From positions 1 through 8,031 of the forward strand of contig JBEIHC010000120.1 of NCBI GenBank assembly GCA_040381555.1: a stretch of 8,031 nt of DNA, in the 5' to 3' direction. The stretch comes from CANHCC01 sp040381555 (GTDB taxonomy: Bacteria; Bacteroidota; Bacteroidia; J057; RFSG01). The notes beneath the pieces are model-generated. The model was given only the letters and a program-made list of their open reading frames with translations, made no database searches and was not told the DNA's origin. Positions 5,655-8,031 of the stretch are shown piece after piece (the stretch's first letter is position 1; each line of letters begins with the position of its first letter). Position numbers and translations under genes: made by a program.

Positions 5655-6818
5655 ATGTTGAAGAGAGACGGATATTCCAAATTATCAGGCCGGCTGAAAG
5701 AACCGGTTCGATTGATTCAGGTAATGGCGGGTCCCCGGCAAGTAGGAAAAACCACGGCGGTTCGGCAAGCATTAGAGGAAAGTGGACTACCCTATCTATT
5801 TCTATCTGCCGACCAGGCAGGGTCACAAAACCGAGAGTGGATTGAAATTCAATGGGCCAAAGCCCGGGCACTCGCCGAGCAGCATCAGACAAAAGTCATT
5901 CTGGCAATTGACGAGATTCAGAAAATTGAGGATTGGAGCTCGATTGTAAAGTACTACTGGGATGAAGACCGGCAATTGCAGCGCCCGATTCACTTAGTAT
6001 TATTAGGCTCCTCCAGACTTTTGCTACAGGATGGATTAAATGAATCCTTAGCAGGCCGGTTCGAGCTGATGATCATGTCGCATTGGTCCTATGCGGAAAT
6101 GCGAGAACTCTGCGGTTGGTCAGCTCGGCAATATGTTTATTTCGGAGCCTACCCGGGTGCGGCCCATTTGGTGGAAGACGAGAAGCGCTGGGAAGAGTAT
6201 ATCCGAGATGCCCTGATTGAATCCAGCATCTCTCGGGATATTCTGATGATGACCCGAATTGACAAGCCGTCCTTGCTCAGAAGGGTATTCGAGTTAGGCT
6301 GCCAGTACTCCGGACAAATTGTTTCTCTCACCAAAATTCTCGGCAGCCTGCAGGACAAAGGCAACACCACTACCCTTTCTCATTACCTGCTATTACTCGA
6401 ACAGGCAGGCCTATTAGCCGGATTGGAAAAATACAGCCCGGATCAGGCCCGGAGGCGTGCAGCACCCCCAAAATTTCAAGTATTCAATAATGCCCTGATG
6501 AGTGCACTTTCGGGAAAAGGATTTCAGGAAGTGCAGGATGACCATGCCCTCTGGGGCAGATGGGTAGAATCGGCAGTCGGGGCCCATTTACTCAATAAAG
6601 CATTACAGGGCAGAGATGAATTACAATACTGGCGCGACGGTAAAAACGAGGTGGATTTCATCTACACCCATCGCAAGGAAAGAACTGCCATTGAGGTTAA
6701 ATCCCAACCTACACACAGGTCTCCTGGACTCGAAGCCTTCGTTGGAAGATACCATCCCGAGAAGATTGTGCTGGTGGGCCATGAAGGCATGAGCTGGGAA
6801 GATTACCTGCTAACCTAA
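5655..6818 (+). CDS. AAA_14 / DUF4143 family ATP-binding protein
   Basis: Proteins of this type join an archaeal-like AAA ATPase domain to a C-terminal DUF4143 domain. They are common, often horizontally acquired, and of unknown physiological role. I see Walker A GPRQVGKTT (26-34), Walker B VILAIDEIQKI (81-91), a sensor-like LLGSSRLLL (116-124), the family segment SLAGRFE (131-137) and YFGAYPGAA (162-170). Near the end, EVDFI (332-336) followed by IEVKS (346-350) gives the E-x-D ... E-x-K pattern of a PD-(D/E)xK-like fold. The 387 residues are the usual length, with no break. I chose the ATG at 5655. An in-frame TTG at 5628 would add nine residues but has no supporting site. Hand counts of single 60-base lines give about 47-57% G+C here, against about 37-45% in the two preceding genes, a sign of recent acquisition. 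There is no Shine-Dalgarno. Confidence 0.93.
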   Translation: MLKRDGYSKLSGRLKEPVRLIQVMAGPRQVGKTTAVRQALEESGLPYLFLSADQAGSQNREWIEIQWAKARALAEQHQTKVILAIDEIQKIEDWSSIVKYYWDEDRQLQRPIHLVLLGSSRLLLQDGLNESLAGRFELMIMSHWSYAEMRELCGWSARQYVYFGAYPGAAHLVEDEKRWEEYIRDALIESSISRDILMMTRIDKPSLLRRVFELGCQYSGQIVSLTKILGSLQDKGNTTTLSHYLLLLEQAGLLAGLEKYSPDQARRRAAPPKFQVFNNALMSALSGKGFQEVQDDHALWGRWVESAVGAHLLNKALQGRDELQYWRDGKNEVDFIYTHRKERTAIEVKSQPTHRSPGLEAFVGRYHPEKIVLVGHEGMSWEDYLLT

Positions 6819-6881
6819 GCAGTACGGCTTCCTATCAGACATTTTTTCTTACTGTTGTTCCCTGAGGATATAAAAGCCATC

Positions 6882-6911
6882 TTTGAGTTTTGTAAAGGAA
6901 TCCTATCTTTG
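6882..6911 (+). promoter_or_regulatory. Predicted promoter of the small membrane-protein gene
   Basis: TTTG (6882-6885) and TATCTTTG (6904-6911) are exact matches to the Bacteroidota -33 and -7 elements, separated by 18 bases. This is the best promoter in the window. Transcription would start near 6918 and give a leader of about 70 bases. No terminator is visible between the ATPase stop and this site, so some read-through is possible. Confidence 0.6.
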
Positions 6912-6986
6912 TACTAAGGCTATTGGCTAATCCGGAGAAAGTGTATTCTGCCCTCTGATAGACCGAATCATTCCATAAATAGAAAC

Positions 6987-7259
6987 ATGAAAACTCCTGA
7001 AGACAAAGCCAAGAAAATGAATCTCTCCAAAATCCTCGGATATATTCTATTAAGTCCTGCGGTAATAAGCATTCCGTTGGTTATGCTGACCTTGTATCAT
7101 TCTGTATTTTCTCGAGATGTAGACAATAATATCATGAAGCCCTATTTCTACTTTGCCGGAATATTTTTGTATTCTGAAGGTGTACCTGGATTTGTTATGT
7201 TTGCGGGATTACTGGCAATAGCAGGTGCTTATCTGTTAAAATCAGAGAAATTGCAATAG
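6987..7259 (+). CDS. Small hypothetical inner-membrane protein (90 residues)
   Basis: I do not recognise this protein. After a charged N-terminus (MKTPEDKAKKMNLSK), a hydrophobic segment spans about 16-40 (ILGYILLSPAVISIPLVMLTLY). A short polar loop follows (SRDVDNNIMKP, 42-52), then a second hydrophobic region (about 53-84) that could hold one or two spans (YFYFAGIFLY and GFVMFAGLLAIAGAYLL), and a short charged tail. It is most likely an integral membrane protein with two or three spans and no signal-cleavage site. A start at Met11 (7017) is also possible. A good promoter about 75 bases upstream and its length without stops support a real gene. Nothing in the sequence ties its role to the ATPase or to the ORF6N gene, which is transcribed toward it. 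Confidence 0.65.
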   Translation: MKTPEDKAKKMNLSKILGYILLSPAVISIPLVMLTLYHSVFSRDVDNNIMKPYFYFAGIFLYSEGVPGFVMFAGLLAIAGAYLLKSEKLQ

Positions 7260-7322
7260 ACAGATTAGTTGTTTATTCGTATTAAGTGGAGAAGTTTTAG
7301 GTATATTAACTTGATGGTTTTT

Positions 7323-7388
7323 CCACAGATCACACAAATACTTTCAAAAGAGTTTTAGAGGAATTTCGCTTCGCAGATTTTACAGAGG
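7323..7388. repeat. Possible degenerate repeat units (CAGAT..ACA) in the convergent spacer
   Basis: CCACAGATCACACAAA (7323-7338) and CGCAGATTTTACAGAGG (7372-7388) share a CAGAT-N3-ACA-N-A core. They resemble, from memory, the degraded 'cgcagatt/cacagatt' intergenic repeats seen in many Bacteroidota genomes. With only two imperfect copies the call is weak. The rest of the 158-base gap between the membrane-protein and ORF6N genes shows no gene and no clear terminator. Confidence 0.25.
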
Positions 7389-7417
7389 TTTCAATAATTT
7401 TCTCTTTGCGTCTGGAA

Positions 7418-7954
7418 TTATGACAGATACCCATCCTGCCTATTTCTTTCCCGGTTTATACCCATTTTTTTTCGTTCCCCCTGCTCTTTTTGCTGCTGAT
7501 CTTTTTGAAGTAGATACTTTATGGCTTCATACATATCGTTGAATTGTCGGTTGTATTTGGCTTCCAATTCTGTTAATTTTTCAGTGAGATCTTTATGGCT
7601 TAGGGCATATTGCCGGATAAATACGAAGGCGCGCATTATGGAGATGTTTACTTCAATTGCTTTATCTGAATTCAGAATCCCACTTAACATCGCCAAACCT
7701 TGCTCTGTAAAGGCATGAGGCAAATATCTGATTCCCCCTCTGCTATTTGAGGTTTCAAATTGAAACCTCAAACCGTTCCACTCAGATTTTGTTAACTGAA
7801 ACATAAAATCATCCGGAAATCTCTTGATATTCCTTTTCACTGAAAGGTTTAGGTTCTTGGTAGGAACTTCATATAACTCTGCTAGGTCAAAATCCAACAT
7901 GACCTTTTGGCCACGGATCTCGTAAATTTTGCTTTGAATTGATTGTACTTGCAT
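7418..7954 (-). CDS. ORF6N domain protein (phage antirepressor-like DNA-binding protein)
   Basis: ORF6N (KilA-N-related) proteins carry an N-terminal DNA-binding domain found in phage antirepressors and in many Bacteroidota genomes. Their targets are mostly unknown. The domain covers about residues 8-113: KIYEIRGQKVMLDFDLAELYEV (9-30), VKRNIKRFPDDFMFQLT (39-55), a variable LRFQFETSNSRGGIRYLPH stretch (62-80), AFTEQGLAMLSGILNSDKAI (81-100) and VNISIMRAFVFIR (102-114). A helical, probably coiled-coil segment follows (about 118-150: LTEKLTELEAKYNRQFNDMYEAIKYLL), as is usual for dimer formation. A charged tail contains the family-like ERKKMGI (160-166). The final residues (INRERNRQDGYLS) run slightly past the usual end. 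The 178 residues look complete. The start at 7954 puts the domain at the expected distance, with no Shine-Dalgarno. It is transcribed toward the small membrane gene, and its own upstream region is cut at the window edge. Confidence 0.92.
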   Translation of the reverse strand: MQVQSIQSKIYEIRGQKVMLDFDLAELYEVPTKNLNLSVKRNIKRFPDDFMFQLTKSEWNGLRFQFETSNSRGGIRYLPHAFTEQGLAMLSGILNSDKAIEVNISIMRAFVFIRQYALSHKDLTEKLTELEAKYNRQFNDMYEAIKYLLQKDQQQKEQGERKKMGINRERNRQDGYLS

Positions 7955-8031
7955 GGCTTTGCTTCAAGAATTAATGGTTCCTTCTATTCTACTTCCAAAA
8001 TGAAAATTCTGAATTAGGGTGGAAAGTTTAA

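Noticed and set aside
6832..6961. Eight-base inverted repeat CTATCAGA (6832-6839) / TCTGATAG (6954-6961) flanking the membrane-gene promoter
   Set aside because: Eight matching bases over about 130 bases is close to chance. There is no target duplication or gene between them to suggest a mobile element.
1..8031. Search for tRNA, rRNA, CRISPR arrays, complete insertion sequences and riboswitches
   Set aside because: No regularly spaced repeats, cloverleaf sequences, transposase motifs or known riboswitch cores were seen on either strand.

Overview
The window looks like chromosomal DNA of a member of the Bacteroidota. Upstream regions carry close matches to the TAnnTTTG -7 element typical of that phylum, most genes lack a Shine-Dalgarno sequence, and two products are predicted lipoproteins. 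The ORF6N protein and the Cys-His...His-Gly-Asp module are also families seen most often there. The genus cannot be fixed from this sequence. The core genes are AT-rich and the spacers more so.

Layout. Positions 1-1748 hold the minus-strand sbcD-sbcC pair, encoding the Mre11/Rad50-type DNA-end and hairpin nuclease. sbcC is cut by the left edge, and the two genes overlap by ATGA. A strong hairpin terminator at about 1884-1911 separates them from a minus-strand lipoprotein gene (1940-3196) with a carboxypeptidase-regulatory-like domain and a glutamine-amidotransferase-like fold. That fold appears to be interrupted by a small CH.P...HGD..G.C module. A 304-base AT-rich divergent spacer follows. 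Next is a plus-strand di-heme cytochrome c peroxidase lipoprotein (3501-4550) ended by a 14-bp-stem terminator, then an exported SIMPL (DUF541) protein (4676-5386) ended by a perfect 10-bp-stem terminator.

The right third looks more like accessory DNA. An AT-rich spacer holds a perfect 28-bp palindrome just upstream of an AAA_14/DUF4143 ATPase gene (5655-6818). This gene is clearly richer in G+C than its neighbours and looks acquired. A small unrecognised membrane protein (6987-7259) follows, behind the best promoter match in the window. Last is a minus-strand ORF6N DNA-binding protein (7418-7954) of the phage-antirepressor-like type.

How the genes work together. Only sbcD and sbcC form a clear functional unit. 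The peroxidase, SIMPL protein and lipoprotein are all cell-envelope proteins, but terminators separate them, so they look like independent transcription units. I found no convincing new multi-gene system. The most unusual items are the inserted module in the lipoprotein, the missing distal histidine in the peroxidase, and the palindrome next to the compositionally foreign ATPase gene. No tRNA, rRNA, CRISPR array or complete insertion sequence was seen.
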